From: Streptomyces profundus | Lineage (GTDB): Bacteria; Actinomycetota; Actinomycetes; Streptomycetales; Streptomycetaceae | Assembly: GCF_020740535.1 (NCBI RefSeq) | Contig: NZ_CP082362.1 | Span: 4,896,501 to 4,960,500 of the forward strand | Length of the DNA stretch: 64,000 nt | Direction of reading: 5' to 3' | In this document: piece by piece, positions 16,830-26,124 of the stretch | How the letters are laid out: each line of letters begins with the position of its first letter | Numbering within the stretch: the stretch's first letter is position 1 | Notes under the pieces: generated by a model | What the model saw: only the letters and a program-made list of their open reading frames with translations | Databases searched by the model: none | What the model was told of the DNA's origin: nothing | Translations under genes and position numbers: made by a program

Positions 16830-17230
16830 GGGCGGAACGTACGGGCCACCGCTGGGGGGCGCAACACCCCGCGTCGCGCCCGGGAGACCTGGGCGCGGCG
16901 CCCCCCGACGCCGCGCCCTCGGCGCCCCGCCGCCGGCCACCCCGGCGACGGGAACTTTCACGGCGTTCAACATGAGGTGAGGGGTGCGGTGTTCCCGGCC
17001 GGCGGCGCGACTTTCGGTGAGGTGCGCGGGGTCGGCCCCGTCCCCTTAGGTGGTTTTGCGCCGTAAGCCTGCTCTTGGGCGGCTCCCACTACTGCCGGGA
17101 TTTGTCCGGGATTTCGCACAAGGAAGGGGCATGGACAGGGCTTGCCCAGGCGGCATAGGTTTTGACCCAAAGCCCACTGGCCGCGCTGTCCGGCCGCACC
17201 GGGCCCCCAGCCACCACGGAGCACGTCCCC
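16830..17230. other. Divergent promoter region, no gene seen
   Basis: 401 bases between the LysR gene and the alpha-galactosidase gene. It contains a short direct repeat (GGGATTTGTCC / GGGATTTCGC near 17097-17117) and an AAGGAAGGGGC ribosome-binding-like site before ATG 17130, which opens only a 36-codon frame of no recognised type. Presumably holds promoters for both flanking genes. Confidence 0.4.
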
Positions 17231-19390
17231 ATGCCTGAGCAGACCACCGCCCCATCCGTCGCCCCGCGCACGCGGCTGACCTGGGGCGGTGGCGCGGTGC
17301 GGCTCGTCCTCGGCGTGGGCGGCGATCTGCCGGTCAGCTGGCTGTCGCTGCGCCCCCTCGACGCGGCCCCGGCGCCGGAGATCGACGAGGCCGCGGCCCC
17401 GCCGCTGGTGGAGCTACAGGCCCTCGGCCACGGCAGGTTCCCCGGCAGCCACCGCTACGCCGACACCACGCTCGGCACCCGGCTGCGCTATCTGGGACAC
17501 GCCGAGTCCATCGTCGGCTCCGACGTCGAACTCCGCGTGGAGCAGGGCGACTCGGCGACCGGCCTGCGCGTCACCTCCGTCTTCCGGGCCAGCCCCGGCA
17601 CGCCGGCCGTCCGGGTCTGGACGGAGGTCGCCCTCGCCGGTGCCGGCGAGCTGCGGCTGACGGCGGTCTCCTCGGCGGTCACGGGCGCCTTCCTGGCCGA
17701 CTCGGGGCGCGGCGTCGACCAACTCGACGTGCTGCACGCCGACTCCGACTGGGTCGCCGAGTCCCGCTGGCGGCGGGTGCCGCTGCGCGCCACCGGCCTG
17801 GTCGACATCGACGCCGAGGTGCATCACCACGCCTCCCGCAGCCGCTTCCCCGTCACCTCGCGCAGCTCCTGGTCCACCGGCGAGCGGCTGCCCACGGGCG
17901 CCGTCGTCGCCTCCGACGACTCCTGGGCGCTCGCCTGGCAGATCGAGCACAACGGCGCCTGGCACTGGGAGTTGGGCGAGCGGCGGGTCGGCGCCTATCT
18001 GGCGCTGCTCGGCCCGACCGACGCCGAGCACCAGTGGAGCACCGCCGTCTCCGCCGACCGCCCCTTCCGCACGGTGCCGGTGTCCCTCGCCGTCGCCGCC
18101 GGCGGCGTGGACGCGGCGTTCGCCGCGCTCACCGCGCAGCGCCGGGCGCTGCGCGCGGGCCGCTCGCGGCGGCTGCCCGTCATCTTCAACGACTACATGA
18201 ACACCCTGATGGGCAGCCCGACCACGGAGAAGCTGCTGCCGCTGATCGACGCGGCGGCCGACGCCGGCGCCGAGTACTTCTGCGTGGACGCCGGCTGGTA
18301 CGACGAGGGCGGCAACTGGTGGGACAGCGTCGGCGAGTGGCGCCCCTCGACGACCCGCTTCCCCGGCGGCCTGGGCGAGGTCACCGACCGGATCAGGGCG
18401 CGCGGCATGGTGCCGGGGCTGTGGCTTGAGCCCGAAGTGGTGGGCGTCCGCTCCCCGATGGCCCAACGGCTCCCGGCCGAGGCGTTCTTCCAGCGGCGCG
18501 GCGAACGCGTCGTCGAGCACGGCCGCTACCACCTCGACCTGCGGCATCCGGCCGCCAGGGCGCATGTCGACGCGATCGTCGACGGGCTGGTCGCCGAGTT
18601 CGGCGTCGGCTTCTTCAAGTTCGACTACAACATCATGCCGGGCCCCGGCACCGACCTCGGCGGCGCCGACCCGGGCGAGGGGCTCCTCGACCACAACCGG
18701 GCCCATCTCGACTGGCTGGACGCCCTGTTGACGCGCCACCCCGAGCTGCTCATCGAGAACTGCGCCTCGGGCGCGATGCGGATGGACTACGCGCTCCTCT
18801 CCCGGCTCCATCTCCAGTCCACCTCCGACCAGCAGGACCCGCTGCGCTATCCGCCCATCGCGGCGGCGGCCCCCGCGTCCGTGCTGCCGGAACAGGCCGG
18901 CAACTGGGCCTACACGCAGCCCGAGATGACGGTCGAGGAATCGGCGTTCACACTGGCCACCGGCATCCTGGGCCGGCTCTACCTCTCCGGCTACCTCAAC
19001 CGCATGACGGCCGACCAACTCGCCCTGGTGCGCGAGGCGGTGGCCGTGCACAAGGAGCTGCGCGCGACGATCGCCCGCTCGGTGCCGTGCTGGCCGCTCG
19101 GCCTGACCGCGTCCGACGAGCCCTGGGTGGTGACGGGGCTGCGGACGCCGGAGTCCGAGCTGCTGCTCACCGTCTGGCGCCGCCCGGGCGCCACCCGCGA
19201 GCTGGCCGTCCCCGTCCCGGCTTCGCGCGGCACGGAGCTGGTGCCCGAGGTGCTCTTCCCAGGGCCCGGCGCCGGCGCCGCCGCCTGGGATCTGGACTGG
19301 CGGGCCGACGCCGGCGTGCTGCGGCTGACCAGCCCCGACGGCGGGGACACCGCGGCGACCGCCCGCGTCATCCGGCTGCGCCGCCGCTGA
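17231..19390 (+). CDS. Alpha-galactosidase, GH36
   Basis: 719 residues with the GH36 order: N-terminal beta-sandwich (1-330), TIM barrel with FNDYMNTLMGSPTTEK and YFCVDAGWYDEGGNWWD, nucleophile Asp465 (FFKFDYN) and acid/base Asp533 (STSDQQDP), then a C-terminal beta domain. No signal peptide, so it is cytoplasmic and acts on imported alpha-galactosides. It is convergent with the ROK gene (10-base gap) that ends the galactoside ABC operon, fitting a combined alpha/beta-galactoside catabolic locus. ATG 17231 chosen; an upstream in-frame extension has no conserved sequence. Confidence 0.92.
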   Translation: MPEQTTAPSVAPRTRLTWGGGAVRLVLGVGGDLPVSWLSLRPLDAAPAPEIDEAAAPPLVELQALGHGRFPGSHRYADTTLGTRLRYLGHAESIVGSDVELRVEQGDSATGLRVTSVFRASPGTPAVRVWTEVALAGAGELRLTAVSSAVTGAFLADSGRGVDQLDVLHADSDWVAESRWRRVPLRATGLVDIDAEVHHHASRSRFPVTSRSSWSTGERLPTGAVVASDDSWALAWQIEHNGAWHWELGERRVGAYLALLGPTDAEHQWSTAVSADRPFRTVPVSLAVAAGGVDAAFAALTAQRRALRAGRSRRLPVIFNDYMNTLMGSPTTEKLLPLIDAAADAGAEYFCVDAGWYDEGGNWWDSVGEWRPSTTRFPGGLGEVTDRIRARGMVPGLWLEPEVVGVRSPMAQRLPAEAFFQRRGERVVEHGRYHLDLRHPAARAHVDAIVDGLVAEFGVGFFKFDYNIMPGPGTDLGGADPGEGLLDHNRAHLDWLDALLTRHPELLIENCASGAMRMDYALLSRLHLQSTSDQQDPLRYPPIAAAAPASVLPEQAGNWAYTQPEMTVEESAFTLATGILGRLYLSGYLNRMTADQLALVREAVAVHKELRATIARSVPCWPLGLTASDEPWVVTGLRTPESELLLTVWRRPGATRELAVPVPASRGTELVPEVLFPGPGAGAAAWDLDWRADAGVLRLTSPDGGDTAATARVIRLRRR

Positions 19391-19399
19391 GCCCGAGGG

Positions 19400-20587
19400 T
19401 CAGGCGGCGCCCGCGAGCTGGGCCTTGATGGCCTCGACCGCGGCGCCGCGCGCCCAGTCGCCGAAGTCATGGGGCCGCACGCTGAGCCGGAGGCCGCCCA
19501 GGCTGCGACGCCGCGCCAGGATGCCGCGTTCGAGATCGTCGCGCGCGGCCCTGGCGATGTCGACGGAGGCACCGGCCACGATGACGGTCTTCACCAGGCC
19601 GCTGTTGGCGACGTTGGCGATCACCACCCCCAGCGCTCTGGCCGCCTCGCTGACGGCCTCGGCGCAGACCGGGTCGCCGGCCCGCGCCAGCCGCAGCACC
19701 TCGGCGAAGCCGGGGAGGCGGCCAAGGCCCTGCGCCGCAGCGATCCGCACCGAGTCGGCCGCGACATAGGCGGCGACGCAACCCCGGTGCCCCTCGGGGC
19801 ACATGGGGCCGCCGGCGTCCAGGGTCTGGTGCGCGAACTCCGCCAGATCGGCCTCGGTGCTCCGCACCGCGGAGCCGTGCACGAAGAGGGCGTAGCCGAT
19901 GCCGTCCCCGATGCCGTTGCCGAGGGCGATCACGGCGAAGTTCGGCTCCTCGCGGGCGTCGCCGAACCACTGGTGCGCGGCGGCCAGCGCGGTCACGTCG
20001 TGCTTGACCACACAGGGCATCCCGAGCCGCTCCGCCAGCAGCCGCCGCAGCGGCACGCTCCGCCAGCCCAGCGCGCCCGAGTCGATGATCTCGTCCCCCA
20101 TCGCGCCGTGTACCTCGCCGCCCAGGGTGACGCCGGCGGCGACGGGCCGCCGCCCGTCGCCCGTCAGCCTGTCGGCGAGCCAACCGGCGCCCTCCACGAC
20201 CGTGTCGGGGGAGAGGTCGGGCAGCGGCACGCTCTCCCGTCCGACGACCTCGCCCCGCAGATCGGTGCGGACCCCGTACAGCGCGCCGGAGGTCAGCTTC
20301 ACGCCCAGGAAGTGGTGGGTGTCGGCGACGATCTCCAGCGGGCGGGTCGGCCGGCCGTGCGTGGGGTCGTGCTCGACCTCCCGCTCCACGACCAGCCCCG
20401 ACTCGACGAGGGGCTTCGTCAGCCGGGTGAGGCTCCCGGTGGAGAGCACCAGCCGCTTGGCGAGCGCCGTCCGGGACTGCGGGCCGTGGATCACCAGCTC
20501 CCGCAGGATCGGCCGGGCGGCCCGGGGCACCGACGCCCAGGCGTCACCCCCCGACCGCCCACCGGCCGGCCCGTTCACCGCGCTCAT
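19400..20587 (-). CDS. ROK-family transcriptional regulator (ROK1)
   Basis: 395 residues: N-terminal winged helix (RPILRELVIHGPQSRTALAKRL ... TGSLTRLTKPLVESGLV, about 24-75) and a ROK sugar-kinase-like domain (GVKLTSGALYGVRTDLRGEVVG; GVTLGGEVHG). The zinc loop is partly degenerate (GPMCPEGHRGC, lacking one Cys and the usual following Glu), and the kinase motifs are weak, so it is a sensor not a kinase. It is last in the operon SBP-permease-permease-GH42-ROK1 (28-base gap after GH42) and probably represses the locus until a galactoside binds. Confidence 0.9.
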   Translation of the reverse strand: MSAVNGPAGGRSGGDAWASVPRAARPILRELVIHGPQSRTALAKRLVLSTGSLTRLTKPLVESGLVVEREVEHDPTHGRPTRPLEIVADTHHFLGVKLTSGALYGVRTDLRGEVVGRESVPLPDLSPDTVVEGAGWLADRLTGDGRRPVAAGVTLGGEVHGAMGDEIIDSGALGWRSVPLRRLLAERLGMPCVVKHDVTALAAAHQWFGDAREEPNFAVIALGNGIGDGIGYALFVHGSAVRSTEADLAEFAHQTLDAGGPMCPEGHRGCVAAYVAADSVRIAAAQGLGRLPGFAEVLRLARAGDPVCAEAVSEAARALGVVIANVANSGLVKTVIVAGASVDIARAARDDLERGILARRRSLGGLRLSVRPHDFGDWARGAAVEAIKAQLAGAA

Positions 20588-20615
20588 GGCGGAAGAATAC
20601 GTGGCCGGCGCCCGT

Positions 20616-22625
20616 TCACCCCGCCGAGCCCGTCGCGACCTGGGGCGTCAGCACCGCCACGCCACGCCGCTCCAGAAGCAGCCGCGCGCCGTGCTCGCGC
20701 CCGGTGAGCACCTCCAGGTGCGGCGTGGGCAGCGGGACGGTGACGGCGTCCGCTCCGTGGTTGATCAGGAACAGATGCCCGCCCCTGCGGACGGCCTCGA
20801 CATCGGCCGGCAGCGCGGGCAGCGGCGGGGTGACCCCGGCCTCTCCCGCGGCCGTGGCCAGCAGCTCGACCAGTGCCGGCGGCTCGGGCAGCGTGGAGAG
20901 ATACCAGGCGGTGCCCCGCCCGTGGCGGTGCCGGGTGACGGCGGGCCGGGCCGCCAACTCGCCGTCCGCGTAGGCGGCGACGGTCTCCGCGCCGGCCAGC
21001 TCCAGCTCCTCGCTCCACAGCGTGCCGCGGGTGCCGTCGTCAAGACGGACGCTCTCCCCGGCGGACAGGGGGGCCCACTCGTGCACGGCCAGGCCCAGCA
21101 CCCGGCGCAGTCGCTCGTCCACCAGGCCCTCGCGGACCCGGTCGTCCTCGTCCGCGACGCCGGTGAAGAAGCCGCAGACCAGCGTCCCGCCGCCGGCGAC
21201 ATAGGCCAGCAGATTGTCCAGCGCCGCATCGCTCAGCAGGTACAGCTGCGGGATGACGACCATCTTGTATCCGCTGAGATCCGCCTCCGGAGGGGCGAAG
21301 TCGCAGGTCAGGTTGCGCTGCCACAGTGCGTGGTGCCAGGCGGCGAGCAGCCCCGGATAGCTGGGCTCGCCGGAGGGCCGGCCGGGCTGTTCGGACGCCC
21401 ACCAGGCGTTCCAGTCGTGCAGCACCGCGATCTCGGCGTTGACCTCGCCGCCCAACACGGCGTCGAGCCCCGCGAGTTCGGCGCCAAGGTCGCGGATGCC
21501 GGCGAACGCGCGGGTGCGCTCCCCCGCGTGCGGCAGCATCGCGGAGTGGAACTTCTCGCTGCCCTGCCGGGACGCCCGCCACTGGAAGAAGCAGACGCCG
21601 TCGGCGCCGCGCGCCACCGCCTGGAGCGACCACTGCCGGGTGACCCCCGCCGGCTTGGGCCGGTTCACGGCACGGAAGTTGACGGCGGACGCGGCCTGTT
21701 CCATCAGCAGCCAGGAGCCGCCCGCCTGGGAACGGGTGAGGTCCTGGACCAGCGCCCCGTGCGCCGGGCCCGCCGGGTCGTCGGGGCCCACGGCCGGATC
21801 CGGGTAGATGTCGACGGAGACCACGTCCTCCTCGCCCGCCCAGCGCCAGCCGTCGAGGCCGGCGAAGAGCGGCATGAAGTTGGTGGTCACGGGGATGCCG
21901 GGGGTGCGGGCCGCGACAATGTCACGTTCGGCCCGGAAACACTCCAGCAAGGCGTCGCTGGTGAACCGACGGAAGTCCAGCAGCTGGGCCGGGTTGTTCA
22001 GGTACTGGGCGCGGCGCGGCGGGATGATCTCCTCCCACGCGTCATAGCGCTGGCTCCAGAACGCCGTGCCCCAGGCCGAGTTGAGCGCCGCCAGGGTGCC
22101 GTGCCGCTCGCGCAGCCAGCGCCGGAAGTGTTCCGCCGTGGTGTCGCACCAACAGGCCGTGCCGTACTCGTTGTTGACATGCCACATCCGGAGCGCCGGA
22201 TGGGACCCGTAGCGGTCGGCCAGGTCCTGGGTGATCCGCGCGGCGTGCTCCCGGTACACCGGGGACGAGGCGCAGAACTGGTTGCGCGCGCCGTACCAGA
22301 CGACGCCCCCGTGCTGGTCACGCGGCAGCGTCTCGGGGTGCCTGGCGCCCATCCACGGCGGCGGGGAGGCGGTGGGCGTGGCCAGGCAGACCCCGACGCC
22401 GCCCTCGTGCAGCAGGTCGAGCACCCGGTCCAGCCAGCCGAACTCCCGCGCCCCCGGCCGGGGTTCGATGGTGGCCCAGGAGAAGACGCCGACGGTCGCG
22501 AGGTTGACCCCCGCCTCCCGCATCAGCCGGATGTCCTGGGCCCACACCTCCTGGGGCCACTGCTCGGGGTTGTAGTCGCCGCCGAAGAGCAGCGCGCCTC
22601 GGGTGGCGTCGGTCAACGTGGGCAT
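20616..22625 (-). CDS. Beta-galactosidase, GH42
   Basis: 669 residues with the three GH42 domains: TIM barrel (1-390), trimerisation/Rossmann-like domain (about 395-600) and small C-terminal beta domain. Acid/base Glu153 (HVNNEYG) and nucleophile Glu309 (WLLMEQ) are present; start motif LLFGGDYNPEQWP is canonical. No signal peptide: intracellular hydrolysis of beta-galactosides brought in by the ABC importer encoded just upstream (51-base gap). ATG 22625. Confidence 0.94.
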   Translation of the reverse strand: MPTLTDATRGALLFGGDYNPEQWPQEVWAQDIRLMREAGVNLATVGVFSWATIEPRPGAREFGWLDRVLDLLHEGGVGVCLATPTASPPPWMGARHPETLPRDQHGGVVWYGARNQFCASSPVYREHAARITQDLADRYGSHPALRMWHVNNEYGTACWCDTTAEHFRRWLRERHGTLAALNSAWGTAFWSQRYDAWEEIIPPRRAQYLNNPAQLLDFRRFTSDALLECFRAERDIVAARTPGIPVTTNFMPLFAGLDGWRWAGEEDVVSVDIYPDPAVGPDDPAGPAHGALVQDLTRSQAGGSWLLMEQAASAVNFRAVNRPKPAGVTRQWSLQAVARGADGVCFFQWRASRQGSEKFHSAMLPHAGERTRAFAGIRDLGAELAGLDAVLGGEVNAEIAVLHDWNAWWASEQPGRPSGEPSYPGLLAAWHHALWQRNLTCDFAPPEADLSGYKMVVIPQLYLLSDAALDNLLAYVAGGGTLVCGFFTGVADEDDRVREGLVDERLRRVLGLAVHEWAPLSAGESVRLDDGTRGTLWSEELELAGAETVAAYADGELAARPAVTRHRHGRGTAWYLSTLPEPPALVELLATAAGEAGVTPPLPALPADVEAVRRGGHLFLINHGADAVTVPLPTPHLEVLTGREHGARLLLERRGVAVLTPQVATGSAG

Positions 22626-22676
22626 CGTTCGGTCTTCTCCCTGTGCTCGCTGGTCCGGAAGGTCGAGTGGCGGCCT

Positions 22677-23567
22677 CTATCCTCGGAGCCCGCCGCTGAT
22701 CATGTCGAGGCGCCAGAAGCGCTGGAGGAAGAGCAGCAGCGCGATCAGCGGGATGATCGAGATGGCCGTGCCCACGATGGCGATGCCATAGAGCGCCGGC
22801 TCGCCCGAACCCCGGGTCAACACGGTGTAGAGGCCGAGGTTGATCGGGTACTTCTCCTCGTCGGCGAGCATGATGTACGGCAGCAGGAAGTTGTTCCAGG
22901 CGCCGACGAACTGGAGCATGAAGATGGTGACCATCCCCGGCAGCATCATGGGCAGCCCGATGGTGACGAAGATCCGGTACTCGCTGGCCCCGTCGATCCG
23001 GGCCGACTCGATGATCGAGGCGGGCACGGAGGCGTCCGCGTAGATCCGCGCCAGATAGATCGCGAACGGCGAGATCAGCCCCGGCAACAGCACCGACCAG
23101 TAGCTGCCGACCATGCCGATCTTGGCCATGATGATGTACTGCGGGATCGCCAGCGTCATCGCCGGCAGCAGCACGCCCGCCAGGATCAGATAGAAGATCG
23201 CGTTCCGCCCGGGGAACGAGTACCGCGAGAACGCGTAGCCGGCGGCGGCCGATATCAGGGTGCAGAGCAGGGCGCCGACGCCCGCGTACAGCAGGCTGTT
23301 GAGCGCCCACTGCCCGTAGACGCCGTCGTTGTAGGAGAACAGGTCCCGCACGTTGTCCAGCAGGCTGGTGCCGGGCTGGAACGTGAACGTGGAGAACAGG
23401 TCGGCGCGCGACTTGCTGGCGGCGACGAAGATCCAGATGATCGGCACCAGGCAGTAGAAGGCGCCGATCAGCAGCACGGCGGTCGGCAGGATCTTGGCCC
23501 GCTGGTGGGTTCCCCGCGTGCCCTTGGGCGCGGCCGATGGGGCGCGGGTCGTCGTCGGCGCGCTCAC
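22677..23567 (-). CDS. Carbohydrate ABC transporter permease (MalG type)
   Basis: 296 residues with six membrane helices and the MalG EAA motif (ESARIDGASEYRIFVTIGLP). GTG 23567 overlaps the stop of the MalF-type gene by four bases, so the two permeases are co-translated. They form the channel for the galactoside-binding lipoprotein at 24574. No ATPase gene is present in the operon; a shared MsiK-like ATPase encoded elsewhere is the usual Streptomyces solution. Confidence 0.92.
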   Translation of the reverse strand: MSAPTTTRAPSAAPKGTRGTHQRAKILPTAVLLIGAFYCLVPIIWIFVAASKSRADLFSTFTFQPGTSLLDNVRDLFSYNDGVYGQWALNSLLYAGVGALLCTLISAAAGYAFSRYSFPGRNAIFYLILAGVLLPAMTLAIPQYIIMAKIGMVGSYWSVLLPGLISPFAIYLARIYADASVPASIIESARIDGASEYRIFVTIGLPMMLPGMVTIFMLQFVGAWNNFLLPYIMLADEEKYPINLGLYTVLTRGSGEPALYGIAIVGTAISIIPLIALLLFLQRFWRLDMISGGLRG

Positions 23568-24517
23568 TGGTGTCCTCCAAAGGCCCGGCGCTGGGCCACC
23601 CGCAGCAGCAGGAGCGAGACGGCGAACGTTCCGATCGCCAGAATGACGGAGCCGGCGGCGGCCATGGGCAGGTCGTCCTGGATGAAGCCGCTGCGGTAGA
23701 TGTGCATCAGCGGGACCCAGGTCTGGGAGATCTCGGTGGTCATCGGCGCCAGCGTGGTCGGCTCGCCATAGACCTGGAGCGTGCCGACCAGCGAGAACAG
23801 CCCGGTGAGCAGCAGCGCGGGGACCACGAGCGGCACCTTGATCCGCCAGGCCAGCTGCCACTCGCTACAGCCGTCCATCCGCGCCGCGTCATAGATCTCC
23901 GGCGGGATGGAGCGCAACGAGGTGTAGATGATCAGCATGTTGAAGCCGACCCCGCCCCACAGGGCGATGTTGGCCAGCGAGGGGAAGATGTTGGTCCCCT
24001 CAAGGAAGGGGATGGCGTCCAGCCCCATCTTCTCGGTGAGATAGCTGAACGGGCTGGTCGACGGCAGGTACATGAAGCCCCACAGCAGCGAGGCGATCAC
24101 GCCTGGCACCGCGTAGGGCAGGAAGATCGCCGCCCGCGAGAGCCGCCGCGCCCGGGCGCCGGCGTGGTCGAGCAGCAGCGCGAAGCAGAGCGCGAGACCG
24201 AGCGTCAGCGGCACCGCGATCAGCCCGTAGACGGCCAGCCGGCCGAAGCCGGACCAGAACGCCCCGTCGGTCAGCGTCTCGCGGTAGTTCGCCAGGCCGA
24301 CGAACACCTCCTCGCGGGTGCCGAAGACACCTCCCTCCACGATCCGCATGCCCTGGAGGCTCAGATACAGCGCATAGACGACCGGGATCGCGAGAAACGC
24401 GAGAAAGAGGGCGAGCGCGGGACCGAGAAGGACATAGGGGGCCGCTGTCCGCGGCCGTCGTCGGGCCGTGCGGCTCCCCAGGGGCCCACTGACCCGCTGG
24501 GTGACATCTCCTGCCAT
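23564..24517 (-). CDS. Carbohydrate ABC transporter permease (MalF/UgpA type)
   Basis: 317 residues with six membrane helices and EAA motif DAARMDGCSEWQLAWRIKVP. ATG 24517 is preceded by GAAGG. Partner of the MalG-type permease. Placed 56 bases after the lipoprotein gene in the galactoside operon. Confidence 0.92.
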   Translation of the reverse strand: MAGDVTQRVSGPLGSRTARRRPRTAAPYVLLGPALALFLAFLAIPVVYALYLSLQGMRIVEGGVFGTREEVFVGLANYRETLTDGAFWSGFGRLAVYGLIAVPLTLGLALCFALLLDHAGARARRLSRAAIFLPYAVPGVIASLLWGFMYLPSTSPFSYLTEKMGLDAIPFLEGTNIFPSLANIALWGGVGFNMLIIYTSLRSIPPEIYDAARMDGCSEWQLAWRIKVPLVVPALLLTGLFSLVGTLQVYGEPTTLAPMTTEISQTWVPLMHIYRSGFIQDDLPMAAAGSVILAIGTFAVSLLLLRVAQRRAFGGHQ

Positions 24518-24573
24518 GGCTACCTTCGTGCTGGGTTGGGTTCTGCTGGGGGAGGGGCTCGGCGCTCGGCCGG

Positions 24574-25878
24574 TCAGTCGGTGATGTCGAATCCGTCGCG
24601 CGCCATGTCGTCGACCACGGCCCGCTGGGTCTCGCGCAGGGCGTCCACCAGGGACTTCTGGCCGCGCAGCGCCGGCGAGACGGCGTCGGAGAACACGGAC
24701 TGGGCCGTGTTGACGTTCGGGCCCCACTGGAGGTTCGGCAGGGTGTTGGTCGCCGCGTAGTTCGCGATCTCCCAGTAGTCCTCCTGCTCACCGGCGAGCG
24801 GCGGCGGGGGCTGCTCGGCGGTCATCGCCTGCCCGCTGAGTGACGCCGGGTACTCGCCCGCGGCGATCTGAAGGGCGCACGCCTCCTCCGAGGTGTTCAT
24901 CCAGCTGATGAACTCCACCGCGGCCTCGATCTTGTCGTCGTCGGTCACGGTCAGCGCCGAACCGCCCTGGAACGGCACCGCCGCGCCGCTCTCCCCCTCG
25001 CCCCAGCCGGGCAGCGGCGCTATCGCCCAGTCGCCGGCCTGGGACTCGGCGATGCCATAGATCACGCCCGGCCCCCAGACGCCCGTCGGCCACGCCAGGA
25101 TCTCGCCCTTGTTGAGCTTGTTGTTCCACTCGGGGGTGAGGATCGGCCCGCCCTGAACCAGGTCCCGTTCCAACAGGTCCTGCCAGAAGGCGGCCACCTC
25201 AAGCGAGGTCTCGTCCGCGATGCCGACCGTCCACCGGCCGTCCTCGACCTCCCACCACTGGCCCCCGGCCTGCTGGGCCAGGCCGGCGAACCCGCCGAAG
25301 CCGTCGGGGGGCAGCGTCATCACATAGGTGTCGGGGTCACGCTCCCGCGCCTCGGCGGCCACGTCGGCGAACTCGTCCCAGGTGGTGGGGACGCGCAGCC
25401 CCAACTCGTCGAAGCGGGCCCGGTTGTAGAGGAAGACCATGGGGCCGATATCGATGGGGACGCCGTAGACATGCCCGTCGAAGCTGGTCAACTGCCAGGT
25501 GCCGGGGTCGAACCGCTCCGGCAGGTCCCCGGCGTGGTCGGTGATCTCGACCAGGGCCTCCGAGACGACCAGCGCGGGGATCGTCTGGTACTCCACACAG
25601 GAGACGTCCGGCGCGTTCCCCGCGCGGCTGGCGGTGAGCAGCTTGATGGACGAGTCGTTCCCGCCGCCCGCATCCGTGTGGTTGATCTGGATATCGGTGT
25701 GGGTGGCGTTGAACTCCTCCACCTTGGTGGTCTCGCCCCAGCACCAGTAGTCGAGCGTGACAACGCCGTCGTCGCCACCCCCCACACCGCAGGAGGCCAG
25801 GAGCGCCGTCACGCCGGTGAGCGCGCCCAGGCGTGCGAGGAAACGTCTCCTCAAGGGTGTTCTCCGTCCCGTGTTCAT
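24574..25878 (-). CDS. Sugar ABC transporter substrate-binding lipoprotein
   Basis: 434-residue family-1 solute-binding protein. The signal MNTGRRTPLRRRFLARLG ends in a lipobox LLASC (Cys30). Family segments include TLDYWCWGETTKVEEF and VYGVPIDIGPMVFLYNRARFDELG. First gene of the operon that encodes GH42, so its ligand is probably a beta-galactoside oligosaccharide. Divergent from ROK2 across a 246-bp regulatory gap. Confidence 0.92.
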   Translation of the reverse strand: MNTGRRTPLRRRFLARLGALTGVTALLASCGVGGGDDGVVTLDYWCWGETTKVEEFNATHTDIQINHTDAGGGNDSSIKLLTASRAGNAPDVSCVEYQTIPALVVSEALVEITDHAGDLPERFDPGTWQLTSFDGHVYGVPIDIGPMVFLYNRARFDELGLRVPTTWDEFADVAAEARERDPDTYVMTLPPDGFGGFAGLAQQAGGQWWEVEDGRWTVGIADETSLEVAAFWQDLLERDLVQGGPILTPEWNNKLNKGEILAWPTGVWGPGVIYGIAESQAGDWAIAPLPGWGEGESGAAVPFQGGSALTVTDDDKIEAAVEFISWMNTSEEACALQIAAGEYPASLSGQAMTAEQPPPPLAGEQEDYWEIANYAATNTLPNLQWGPNVNTAQSVFSDAVSPALRGQKSLVDALRETQRAVVDDMARDGFDITD

Positions 25879-26044
25879 GCCGGGGGACGGGCTGATGACC
25901 TCGGCTGCTCCCGCCCCAGTGGCTTGTGGCGCACAACCTACTCCGGGCCATTCCCTAGTGTCTACGTTTAAGACTGTGCGAATTTCTTCGAAAAGTTGGG
26001 GCAAAAGGGGCCTCGCGTGGAGGGGGGAGCTTTGCGTCAAAAGC

Positions 26045-26092
26045 ATTCGACTACGCGTTCGACTACGGATTCGACTGAGGGATCGACTGGGT
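26045..26092. repeat. Four 12-bp tandem repeats in SBP/ROK2 intergenic region
   Basis: Units ATTCGACTACGC, GTTCGACTACGG, ATTCGACTGAGG and GATCGACTGGGT, sharing TCGACT, lie 33 bases before ROK2 and about 170 bases before the lipoprotein gene. The neighbouring DNA (25955-26010) is unusually AT-rich, as expected of a promoter. The array could be a multi-site ROK operator. Confidence 0.6.
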
Positions 26093-26124
26093 CTCCGCGA
26101 TCCGGGCGCACGTAGGGTGTGCCC

